Source of the DNA: UBA3478 sp965662045
Lineage (GTDB): Bacteria > Bacteroidota > Bacteroidia > Flavobacteriales > Flavobacteriaceae
Assembly: GCA_965662045.1 (NCBI GenBank)
Contig: CBFIGE010000001.1
Location: 186,001-250,000 of the forward strand
Length of the DNA stretch: 64,000 nt
Reading direction: 5' to 3'
Shown here: one piece after another, positions 7,691 through 14,969 of the stretch
Layout: each line of letters begins with the position of its first letter
Position numbering within the stretch: the stretch's first letter is position 1
Program-made: the position numbers and the translations under genes
Notes under the pieces: model-generated
What the model was told of the DNA's origin: nothing
Database searches by the model: none
What the model saw: only the letters and a program-made list of their open reading frames with translations

Positions 7691-8740
7691 CTAAATTTTA
7701 AATCGATTTATAAAATTCTCGATAAGAACTGGAACAGCATAAGATTGCAGTTCAGACCAGTGCACGGCCTCTTTATATTCTTCTAAATTATCTGTGACTT
7801 CGAGAACTGTAAATGATACCGACAACTCTTGATGAGACAATTTATGTACTACGGGGTGTTCATTCCAGACCCACTGCTTTTGGAGGTCGTGAATACCCTT
7901 TTGCGCAAGCAGTTTTTTAATGTCTTCTATCGAAGGCTGCTCATCCTGTTCAATAAGCGGAAAATCATAGAGATTTTGCCAAATATCTTTATGGACTCTT
8001 TTGTTCAATAAGGTTCTTTTTTGAGAATCTAAAACGATGTAATAGTATAAGCTTCGCTTTTTAATTTTTATCTTTTTTTCTTTGACGGGAAATTCTGAAA
8101 CTGCATTTTTTTGGTAGGCATAACACTTTTCATTAAAAAAGCATTTTTCACAAAGTGCAGCTTTAGGCTTGCACTGCTGCGAACCAAATTCCATCATTGC
8201 CTGATTATGAGTGGAAGGTTTCTTTAGATCGAGAAGTTCATTGGCAAGTTGTTGAAACTCTTTAATGCCTAAAGAAGAATTTATAGGTGTATGGATTCCA
8301 AATATTCGTGCTAGAACTCGATAAACATTTCCATCTACAACGGCCCTTGGCTCATCGTAACAAAAGGAAGCTATGGCCGCAGCGGTATATGGCCCAATTC
8401 CTTTGAGTAGGATAAATCCATCGTATGACTTCGGAAATTCTCCATTCAATTCTTCAACGATGTATTTTGCAGTCTCGTGCAAATTTCGAGCTCTACTGTA
8501 ATAACCTAAACCTTGCCATAATTTTAGAACTTCTTCTTCTTTTGCAGTAGCAAGATCAAATACAGTTGGATACGTCTTAGAAAAGGCTTCAAAGTACGGC
8601 AAACCCTGTTCTACTCTTGTTTGTTGAAGTATAATTTCAGTCAACCAAATAAGGTAGGGGTTCTTGGTTTGCCTCCAGGGTAGACTTCTCTTATTGAATT
8701 CATACCATTGCTGCAGACCTTTACGAAATGATTCTATCAT
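7691..8740 (-). CDS. mutY: Adenine DNA glycosylase MutY
   Basis: Removes adenine mispaired with 8-oxoguanine in base-excision repair. The 349-residue protein has the helix-hairpin-helix (LLKGIGPYTAAAIASF), the catalytic Asp in AVVDGNVYRVLARI, the 4Fe-4S loop with exact C-x6-C-x2-C-x5-C spacing (CKPKAALCEKCFFNEKC) and a C-terminal NUDIX-like domain that reads 8-oxoG. It heads the mutY-ssb-gldE-gldD operon and diverges from the HU gene. The start at 8740 gives the usual MutY N-terminus with WYEFNKRSLPWR. Confidence 0.96.
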   Translation of the reverse strand: MIESFRKGLQQWYEFNKRSLPWRQTKNPYLIWLTEIILQQTRVEQGLPYFEAFSKTYPTVFDLATAKEEEVLKLWQGLGYYSRARNLHETAKYIVEELNGEFPKSYDGFILLKGIGPYTAAAIASFCYDEPRAVVDGNVYRVLARIFGIHTPINSSLGIKEFQQLANELLDLKKPSTHNQAMMEFGSQQCKPKAALCEKCFFNEKCYAYQKNAVSEFPVKEKKIKIKKRSLYYYIVLDSQKRTLLNKRVHKDIWQNLYDFPLIEQDEQPSIEDIKKLLAQKGIHDLQKQWVWNEHPVVHKLSHQELSVSFTVLEVTDNLEEYKEAVHWSELQSYAVPVLIENFINRFKI

Positions 8741-8801
8741 TAAAATTGTGCTTTATAACACTAAAATGTAGCGTTTTAGAGTTAAACAAAGTTTTAATTT
8801 A

Positions 8802-8809
8802 TATATTTG
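8802..8809 (+). promoter_or_regulatory. HU gene promoter -7 element
   Basis: TATATTTG, a full match to TAnnTTTG, 20 bases upstream of the HU ATG at 8830. Confidence 0.7.
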
Positions 8810-8829
8810 CAAGCCAAAAATCAAATAAA

Positions 8830-9120
8830 ATGACGAAAGCAGACTTAGTAAACAAAATTTCGGAAAAATTAGGAATAGACAAAGGGGATGTCCAAGCAAC
8901 AGTAGAGTCTTTTATGGGCGAGATCAAGAATTCACTTGAGAGTGGTGACAATGTTTATCTAAGAGGTTTTGGAAGCTTTATCATTAAAACAAGAGCTGAA
9001 AAAACAGGCAGAAATATTTCAAAAAACACAACTATTAAGATACCTGCACACAATATTCCATCATTTAAGCCTGCAAAAGTTTTTGTGGAAAGTGTAAAGA
9101 GTAACGTTCAAGTAAAATAA
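8830..9120 (+). CDS. HU/IHF-family DNA-binding protein
   Basis: 96-residue nucleoid protein. MTKADLVNKISEKLGI, GDNVYLRGFGSFIIKTRAEKTGRN and the arm/tail region IPAHNIPSFKPAKVF are the HU/IHF signature; the arm carries the conserved Pro used to kink DNA. I start at the ATG at 8830 rather than an earlier in-frame codon, because it fits the family and the promoter element at 8802-8809. Bacteroidota have several HU paralogues, so no gene symbol is given. Followed by the small basic protein gene and the RNase E/G gene on the same strand. Confidence 0.95.
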   Translation: MTKADLVNKISEKLGIDKGDVQATVESFMGEIKNSLESGDNVYLRGFGSFIIKTRAEKTGRNISKNTTIKIPAHNIPSFKPAKVFVESVKSNVQVK

Positions 9121-9149
9121 TTTATTAATCTAACTTTAAGTGCTGTACT

Positions 9150-9239
9150 ATGCCGAGTGGAAAAAAGAGAAAAAGACACAAGGTAGCTACTCACAAGCGC
9201 AAAAAGCGCAGAAGAGCTAACCGACACAAGAAGAAATAA
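9150..9239 (+). CDS. 29-residue highly basic protein, ribosome-associated type
   Basis: Tiny ORF encoding a 29-residue protein that begins MPSGKKRKRHKVATHKRKKR and ends ANRHKKK; 18 residues are Lys, Arg or His. A near-identical micro-protein is found at this place, upstream of the RNase E/G gene, across Bacteroidota. I recall it being assigned as an extra large-subunit protein (bL38) in the F. johnsoniae ribosome, but cannot verify that here. Its size and charge fit rRNA binding. The ATG lies 30 bases after the HU stop. Confidence 0.85.
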   Translation: MPSGKKRKRHKVATHKRKKRRRANRHKKK

Positions 9240-9276
9240 TCTTCTGTAAAAACACGTTCTTTGACATGATGGTTAA

Positions 9277-9292
9277 TGTGATTTTTATCACA
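9277..9292. promoter_or_regulatory. Perfect CRP-type palindrome upstream of the RNase E/G gene
   Basis: TGTGATTTTTATCACA: six-base arms TGTGAT/ATCACA around TTTT. This equals the E. coli CRP consensus TGTGA-N6-TCACA and could be a site for a Crp/Fnr-family regulator. It ends 45 bases before the proposed RNase E/G start. No such regulator is encoded in the window. Confidence 0.45.
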
Positions 9293-9301
9293 ATTGTTTA
9301 A

Positions 9302-9319
9302 ATTTTGCGCATTTTGCGC
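9302..9319 (+). repeat. Tandem duplication ATTTTGCGC x2
   Basis: Two exact head-to-tail copies of ATTTTGCGC just upstream of the RNase E/G start; each resembles part of a TTTG promoter element. Probably a local slippage duplication in the leader. Confidence 0.7.
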
Positions 9320-9337
9320 ATTCTAAAATATATAACA

Positions 9338-10891
9338 GTGAATAATGAATTAATTATAAGAACTAGTTCAGACACTGTTGACTTTGCTTTACTTAAAGAA
9401 GGTAAACTTATTGAGCTGCACCGCGAAGAAGACGATAGCAGCTTTTCAGTCGGAGATATATATTTAGCAAAACTCAGAAAGTCTGTAACTGGACTAAACG
9501 CGGCCTTTGTAGATGTTGGATATGAGAAAGATGCATTTCTACACTACCACGATTTAGGGCCTCAGTTGAGTTCAATGCTGAAATTTATCAAGGGCATAAG
9601 AACAAACAAAATTAAATCTTACAATCTCGAAAAATTCCCATTTGAAAAAGATATCGAGAAAGACGGTAGTATAAATGAGGTTATCAAATCCAATCAGTCC
9701 ATTCTAGTTCAGATTGTAAAGGAACCTATATCTACCAAAGGTCCTAGAATAAGCTCGGAATTATCTCTTGCGGGAAGATATGTAGTCATTGTACCTTTTT
9801 CTAATCGAGTATCTGTTTCTCAAAAAGTTGAAAGCAGAGAAGAAAAAGATCGACTAAAACGACTTGTAACCAGTATTAAACCTAAAGGTTTTGGAGTCAT
9901 TGTAAGAACTGTAGCTGAAGGAAAAAAAGTTGCAGAATTAGATTCTGATTTGCAAAAATTAGTGTTGAAGTGGGAAACGATGTGCAGAAAACTACACAAA
10001 GCTTCTCATCCTTCTAAAGTATTTGCCGAACTCAACAGATCAACTGGGTTCTTAAGAGACGTATTAAACGATAGTTTTACGGGAATTTATGTCGATAATG
10101 AAGATGTAGCTGACCGCATAAAAGACTACATCTCAGAGATTTCACCCAAACAAGAATCTCTTGTAAAACTTCACAAAGCTAATACGCCCATTTATGAAAA
10201 ATTTGGAATAGAACGTCAAATTAAAACATCTTTTGGCATAACGGCTTCAATGAGTAAAGGTGCCTATTTGGTCATAGAGCACACCGAAGCCTTACACGTG
10301 ATTGATGTTAATAGTGGAAATCGTTCAAACAAAGCCAACAATCAAGAAGAAACTGCATTAGAGGTTAATCTTCTCGCTGCCACAGAAATTGCCCGACAAC
10401 TTAGATTAAGAGATATGGGGGGGATTATAGTGGTAGATTTCATAGATATGGGTCGGGCCGAAAACAGAAAAAAATTGTTCGAATTTCTTAGAGACGAAAT
10501 GAAAGAAGATCGAGCGAAACATAAAATTCTTCCACCCAGTAAATTTGGACTTATCCAAATTACAAGACAGCGAGTGAGACCTGAAATGAATATCAAAACT
10601 TCAGAGGTCAATCCCAATAGCCAGGGTCAAGTGGAAGCTCCTATCGTACTAATCGATAAAATAAATGCAGATGTTGAACGCCTCGCAAGCGGAAAAGCAG
10701 ACAACGTTTTTCTCAACATTCATCCCTTTATCGCAGCTTATTTGACTAAAGGATTTTTATTTTGGCCGAAATCAATTCGATTACAATGGTTTTTGAAATA
10801 TAAAAAATGGATTCGTATACAGCCCAGAGATGCGTATACTTATTTACAATACAGATTCAAAAACAAAAAAGGAAGAACGATAAAATCGTAA
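9338..10891 (+). CDS. rng: Ribonuclease E/G family endoribonuclease
   Basis: 517 residues. RNase G/E catalytic core for 5'-end-dependent mRNA decay and rRNA maturation: an S1 domain near residues 37-125 (SVGDIYLAKLRKSVTGLNAAFVDVG), an RNase H-like region and the catalytic metal sites HVIDVNSGNRS and VVDFIDMG. The zinc-link CPxCxG of E. coli RNase E/G is absent; the equivalent stretch reads ITRQRVRPEMNIKTSEVNPN, as in other Bacteroidota. There is no long scaffold tail, so it is G-like in size. I choose the GTG at 9338 (VNNELIIRTSS) because homologues begin there; an earlier TTG at 9305 is in frame. A terminator follows. Confidence 0.93.
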   Translation: MNNELIIRTSSDTVDFALLKEGKLIELHREEDDSSFSVGDIYLAKLRKSVTGLNAAFVDVGYEKDAFLHYHDLGPQLSSMLKFIKGIRTNKIKSYNLEKFPFEKDIEKDGSINEVIKSNQSILVQIVKEPISTKGPRISSELSLAGRYVVIVPFSNRVSVSQKVESREEKDRLKRLVTSIKPKGFGVIVRTVAEGKKVAELDSDLQKLVLKWETMCRKLHKASHPSKVFAELNRSTGFLRDVLNDSFTGIYVDNEDVADRIKDYISEISPKQESLVKLHKANTPIYEKFGIERQIKTSFGITASMSKGAYLVIEHTEALHVIDVNSGNRSNKANNQEETALEVNLLAATEIARQLRLRDMGGIIVVDFIDMGRAENRKKLFEFLRDEMKEDRAKHKILPPSKFGLIQITRQRVRPEMNIKTSEVNPNSQGQVEAPIVLIDKINADVERLASGKADNVFLNIHPFIAAYLTKGFLFWPKSIRLQWFLKYKKWIRIQPRDAYTYLQYRFKNKKGRTIKS

Positions 10892-10901
10892 TTTTTAAAA
10901 G

Positions 10902-10929
10902 AGCTCCTCTAACAAGGAGCTTTTTTTTT
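10902..10929 (+). terminator. Rho-independent terminator after the RNase E/G gene
   Basis: AGCTCCT / AGGAGCT stem with a 6-base loop followed by a run of T residues, starting 10 bases after the stop codon. Confidence 0.85.
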
Positions 10930-10943
10930 GCTTAAATTTCACC

Positions 10944-11426
10944 ATGGCATTCTTACCAAAAAATGACAGGACGTATACTGTAGAAGAAGCACAAAAAAAA
11001 TTAGAATACTACTGTGCATATCAAGAGCGTTGCCATCAAGAGGTTACCCAGAAATTAAAAGAGATGAAGATGATTCCTGAAGCAATAGATCAAATCGTAG
11101 TTCATTTAATAGAAGAGAATTTCCTGAATGAAACGCGCTTCGCACAATCATTTGCAAGAGGAAAGTTTAAAATAAAAAAATGGGGGCGTCAGCGAATTAA
11201 AAACGAATTAAAAAAGCGAAATATTTCAAAGTTTAACATAAAAATTGGACTTAAAGAAATCGTCGAAGAAGAATATCAAAAAGTCTTTTTCAGTCTCTTT
11301 GACCAAAAGAAAACAGAATATAAGAATTTAACCTCTCTAGAAAAGAGAAAAAAGATTAACGCCTATTTTATTTACAGAGGCTGGGAATTTGAGCTCATTT
11401 CAGAAGGCCTCAATTCACTTAAATAA
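10944..11426 (+). CDS. recX: Regulatory protein RecX
   Basis: 160-residue all-helical RecX family protein, which modulates RecA filaments. The family pattern is visible: a repeat with AQKKLEYYCAYQERCHQEVTQKL, then VHLIEENFLNETRFAQSFARGKF (the most conserved segment) and KWGRQRIKNELKKRNIS. recA itself is not in the window. It begins 14 bases after the preceding terminator and ends adjacent to the convergent bioB stop with no gap. Confidence 0.9.
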   Translation: MAFLPKNDRTYTVEEAQKKLEYYCAYQERCHQEVTQKLKEMKMIPEAIDQIVVHLIEENFLNETRFAQSFARGKFKIKKWGRQRIKNELKKRNISKFNIKIGLKEIVEEEYQKVFFSLFDQKKTEYKNLTSLEKRKKINAYFIYRGWEFELISEGLNSLK

Positions 11427-12509
11427 TCAATTTTTATTACGAGCTAATTCGTTACGATCAATTTTATGCAAAGGTCTAGTCCATTTTGGTTTTTCTCCTA
11501 AAGGTTCTAGTTCAGATGCTTCAGCTTCAACTGTGGTTGGCTGTGGAGCTTTCACGAATGGTTTTTGAAAATTCAATCCGAGCGATTTGAACAGTTCCAT
11601 ATCTTCATTGATATCGGGATTTGGAGTAGTCAATAACTTATCTCCGGCAAAAATGGAATTTGCACCAGCTAAAAAGCAAAAAGCCTGACCCTCAGCAGAC
11701 ATCTGAGTCCTTCCTGCAGACAAACGCACTTGAGTTTTAGGCATTACTATTCGTGTGGTAGCCACCATTCTTACCATTTCCCAGATTGAAACAGGTTCAT
11801 TAGACTCCATTGGAGTTCCTTCAACAGCAACTAAAGCGTTAATAGGAACAGATTCTGGTTGCGGATCTAAATGGGCTAGTGCAACCAGCATTCCTGCTCG
11901 ATCATCAATAGATTCTCCCATTCCAATAATTCCTCCACTACAAACAGTAACATTTGATTTTCGAACATTGTTAATAGTGTCTAATCGATCTTGATAAGCA
12001 CGAGTTGAGATGACTTCCTTATAGTAATCCTCAGAGGTGTCTAAATTGTGGTTATAGGCATATAAACCCGCTTCGGCCAAACGTTTTGCTTGTTGTTCCG
12101 TAATCATTCCTAGTGTGCAACAAACTTCCATATCCAGTTTGTTTATTGTGCGAACCATTTCAAGAACCTGATCGAATTCTGAACCATCTTTTACATTTCT
12201 CCAAGCCGCACCCATACAAACCCTTGAACTTCCGCTTGACTTGGCTCTTAGCGCTTGCGCCTTAACCTGCTGTACACTCATTAAATCGTTGCCATCAACA
12301 TCGGTGTGATAGCGAGCTGCCTGTGGACAATATCCACAATCCTCAGGGCATCCACCTGTTTTAATCGATAACAGTGTAGAAACCTGAACAGTATTAGGGT
12401 CGTGATACTTTCGATGTGCTGTAGCAGCACGATAAACCAATTCCATAATTGGTAATTCGTAAATTTCTTTGATCTCCTCTCTTGTCCAGTTGTGTTTTAT
12501 ATCACTCAT
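11427..12509 (-). CDS. bioB: Biotin synthase
   Basis: Radical-SAM enzyme that inserts sulfur into dethiobiotin, the last step of biotin synthesis. The 360-residue protein carries the CxxxCxxC motif (GGCPEDCGYC, Cys 54, 58, 61) for the SAM 4Fe-4S cluster. Further conserved parts are the RVCMGAAWR segment, YNHNLDTSEDYY, and RLSAGRTQM with the Arg that contacts the 2Fe-2S cluster. It follows the ketoacyl synthase gene after 29 bases and is the last gene of the minus-strand bioA-KAS-bioB group. Confidence 0.98.
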   Translation of the reverse strand: MSDIKHNWTREEIKEIYELPIMELVYRAATAHRKYHDPNTVQVSTLLSIKTGGCPEDCGYCPQAARYHTDVDGNDLMSVQQVKAQALRAKSSGSSRVCMGAAWRNVKDGSEFDQVLEMVRTINKLDMEVCCTLGMITEQQAKRLAEAGLYAYNHNLDTSEDYYKEVISTRAYQDRLDTINNVRKSNVTVCSGGIIGMGESIDDRAGMLVALAHLDPQPESVPINALVAVEGTPMESNEPVSIWEMVRMVATTRIVMPKTQVRLSAGRTQMSAEGQAFCFLAGANSIFAGDKLLTTPNPDINEDMELFKSLGLNFQKPFVKAPQPTTVEAEASELEPLGEKPKWTRPLHKIDRNELARNKN

Positions 12510-12538
12510 ATCAACGTTTTAATTTTTGCAAATGAGGT

Positions 12539-13651
12539 TTAAATTTTACTTATTAAAAGTGAAACAGCGTTTCCTCCAAACCCCGCCGAATTCACCAGTA
12601 TAGTATTGAGTTGAACATTTTGATGTCCCAAAGATTCATGAGGATTAACCGCATAAAATTCTTGGTATTCGAGCATGAAAATAGCCATTTCTAAACTCAA
12701 TAACATTGAGGCTCCAAAAGTATGACCAATTATCCATTTATTGTTTGTCAATAAAGGAGTTTCTTTTCCGAACACCTTATGAATAGCTTTTAACTCCGCC
12801 AAATCACCTTGCTTGGTTCCGGGAGCATGCATGACAATGGCGTCAATCTTGTGATCTCCTTTAGCCATGGTCATAGCCTTTTGAAAACAGCTTCCATTTG
12901 AAGATAGGGCAGCGGGATGCGCAATTAGTTCCATGGCATATCCAACACCCTTAATAACGTATTTCGCATTCTTTGGTTCATTACTTAGAAGAAGTAATCC
13001 TGCACCCTCTCCCAAAACCATGGTGTTTTCAAGCTTATCAAAATTTCCTGCTTGACTCTCCGCCTTACTGTAAATCCCTAATCGATCTAGCTGAGCCATT
13101 GTAAATGGAGTTAGAGCAGCTTCTGCTCCTCCAGCAACAAAGTGTGCAGTCATGCCTGCATTTAAATAAGCTATGGCTGTCAAGATACTCTGAGCTGCCG
13201 TTGAGCAGGTCATAGAATTCTCAACATTAGGACCAAAAGCACTCAAATCCTGTGCTACCCAAGAACTAATATTACCCATCGTTGTTGTTGGTGAAGAAAG
13301 TTGCCTAATATACTCCTTGTTCATAAAGGCTTTATAGTCTCCCTCAAGCAATTCAGTCGCCCCACGTGAAGATCCAAGACTAACTCCAATTTGACCATTA
13401 ATTCGCCTGCATGATTGACGCATTCTAGCACTCAAAGTCAATGCTAAACGAACGCTACGATCTAATTTTAAATGATACTTTGAATCTGAAGGCAATACAT
13501 ATTTGTTATCTACACGACCGACAAAACGATCAAGTTCATCATTATATCGAAGTCTTGTTTTCCCGCTTAAATAGACTTCTCTTTTCTCAGTGTCTTCAGT
13601 ACCAAGTGAAGAAATAGTGTGAATTTCTTCTATGTACACGGCTTTCTTCAT
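12539..13651 (-). CDS. Stand-alone beta-ketoacyl synthase of the biotin locus
   Basis: 370-residue thiolase-fold condensing enzyme related to FabF. All catalytic residues are visible: Cys149 (SMTCSTAAQ), His275 (VMHAPGTKQGD), Lys305 and His310 (NKWIIGHTFGAS). It is shorter and more diverged than housekeeping FabF (about 410-420 residues). It overlaps the bioA stop by one base (TAATG) and precedes bioB, so it is co-transcribed with biotin genes. I infer a role in making the pimeloyl chain; substrate and ACP/CoA preference are unknown. It is not BioZ, which is KAS III-like. Confidence 0.85.
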   Translation of the reverse strand: MKKAVYIEEIHTISSLGTEDTEKREVYLSGKTRLRYNDELDRFVGRVDNKYVLPSDSKYHLKLDRSVRLALTLSARMRQSCRRINGQIGVSLGSSRGATELLEGDYKAFMNKEYIRQLSSPTTTMGNISSWVAQDLSAFGPNVENSMTCSTAAQSILTAIAYLNAGMTAHFVAGGAEAALTPFTMAQLDRLGIYSKAESQAGNFDKLENTMVLGEGAGLLLLSNEPKNAKYVIKGVGYAMELIAHPAALSSNGSCFQKAMTMAKGDHKIDAIVMHAPGTKQGDLAELKAIHKVFGKETPLLTNNKWIIGHTFGASMLLSLEMAIFMLEYQEFYAVNPHESLGHQNVQLNTILVNSAGFGGNAVSLLISKI

Positions 13652-14937
13652 TATAGTTCTATTGCCTCGCGTACCGCATTATAAATTTTGTTCATTTGTC
13701 TAGAAGTACAGGTGTAAGGAGCACTGATATAAATTGTATTTCCCAGGGGTCTCAAATACACTCCCTGTCGCATAAAAAATTGATAAAGCTCGTTGCGCTT
13801 ATTGCCGTATCTACTCATCTCTATATTGAGTTCAAAGGCCAATATTACACCCTTACATCTGGCATTTGAAACCTTGTGATTAGCATTGAGTTCATCGACA
13901 AATTGAAGATGTTGTTTTTCAATTCGTCGAATCCCATTTTGAATCGACTTTGAATTGAGCAAATCAATAGCAGCACTTGCAACAGCACAGGCCAAGGGGT
14001 TTGCGCTATAAGTGTGGCCATGAAAAAATCCTTTGGCCAATTCATCACTCAAAAAGGCGCTGTAAATATTCGCTGTGCACGAGGTTAATGCTAAAGGCAA
14101 CATTCCTGCGCTCAAAGCTTTCGATAAACAAATGAAATCGGGTTGATTCGAGAGTTGCTCAGAGGCAAAATGAGTCCCAGTCTTTCCAAATCCTGTCATA
14201 ACCTCATCAGCAATACAAAGGATCGCATTACGTTTGCAAAAGGCTAAAACTCGATCTAAATGAACCGGATCATGCATTTTCATTCCTGCTGCTCCTTGAA
14301 TCAAAGGCTCATAGACAAACGCGGCAATATCCTTTGTTTCACTTAAATATTGAAGCTTTGACATTACCTGCTCAATGTTATCCTTGTGTGGAACAGGAAT
14401 ACGCTCTACTCGAATAAAAAATTCCTCAAATGGACCATTGTAAACAGACAATCCAGATACTGACATTGCACCAAAGGTGTCTCCGTGAAAGCCATCTTCA
14501 AATGCGATTAAGGTTTCTTTTTTTACCCCCTTGTTAAAGTGATATTGCAAGGCCATTTTAATAGCTACTTCTACCGAGGTTGATCCATTGTCTGAAAAAA
14601 AGAGTCGCTTTTGATTTTGGGGTAATATTCCAATCAACTTTTCAGCTAAATCTGTAGCTGCCTGATGCGTAAAACCGGTAAAAACTACCTGGTCTAAGAT
14701 TTTTGCTTGTTTTGAAATCGCCTTGGTGAGCTTTGGGTGACAATGACCATACATCGCGGTATACCAAGAAGCAATTCCGTCGATATATTTATTACCCTTT
14801 GAATCCCATAGGTATACCCCTTTTGCTTTTTTAATAGGCAACGGCGGTAATGCAGTTTGATGTTGGGTTAAAGGGTGCCAAAGGTGCTCTTTATCCGTCT
14901 TTTCAATATTCCTTCTTTTCTCGCCTTTGAAAAGCAT
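13651..14937 (-). CDS. bioA: Adenosylmethionine-8-amino-7-oxononanoate aminotransferase
   Basis: PLP-dependent class-III aminotransferase converting KAPA to DAPA with SAM as amino donor. 428 residues from the ATG at 14937, which gives the family start EHLWHPLTQ; a further upstream start would reach into the divergent gene. Recognisable parts: SWYTAMYGHCHP, FFSDNGSTSVEVAIKMA, the DEV motif in CIADEVMTGFG, and the PLP lysine K273 in CLSKALSAG. Overlaps the ketoacyl synthase gene by one base. It begins the bioA-KAS-bioB transcript. Confidence 0.97.
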   Translation of the reverse strand: MLFKGEKRRNIEKTDKEHLWHPLTQHQTALPPLPIKKAKGVYLWDSKGNKYIDGIASWYTAMYGHCHPKLTKAISKQAKILDQVVFTGFTHQAATDLAEKLIGILPQNQKRLFFSDNGSTSVEVAIKMALQYHFNKGVKKETLIAFEDGFHGDTFGAMSVSGLSVYNGPFEEFFIRVERIPVPHKDNIEQVMSKLQYLSETKDIAAFVYEPLIQGAAGMKMHDPVHLDRVLAFCKRNAILCIADEVMTGFGKTGTHFASEQLSNQPDFICLSKALSAGMLPLALTSCTANIYSAFLSDELAKGFFHGHTYSANPLACAVASAAIDLLNSKSIQNGIRRIEKQHLQFVDELNANHKVSNARCKGVILAFELNIEMSRYGNKRNELYQFFMRQGVYLRPLGNTIYISAPYTCTSRQMNKIYNAVREAIEL

Positions 14938-14961
14938 TTTTACGCTTGAATTTCTATCTTG

Positions 14962-14969
14962 CAAAGATG
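14962..14969 (-). promoter_or_regulatory. Possible bioA promoter -7 element
   Basis: Minus-strand CATCTTTG, one mismatch from TAnnTTTG, 25 bases upstream of the bioA ATG. It overlaps the start codon of the divergent glycosyltransferase gene. Confidence 0.4.

Noticed and set aside
11755..11994. Plus-strand ORF opposite bioB
   Set aside because: Antisense of the conserved BioB core; no independent support.
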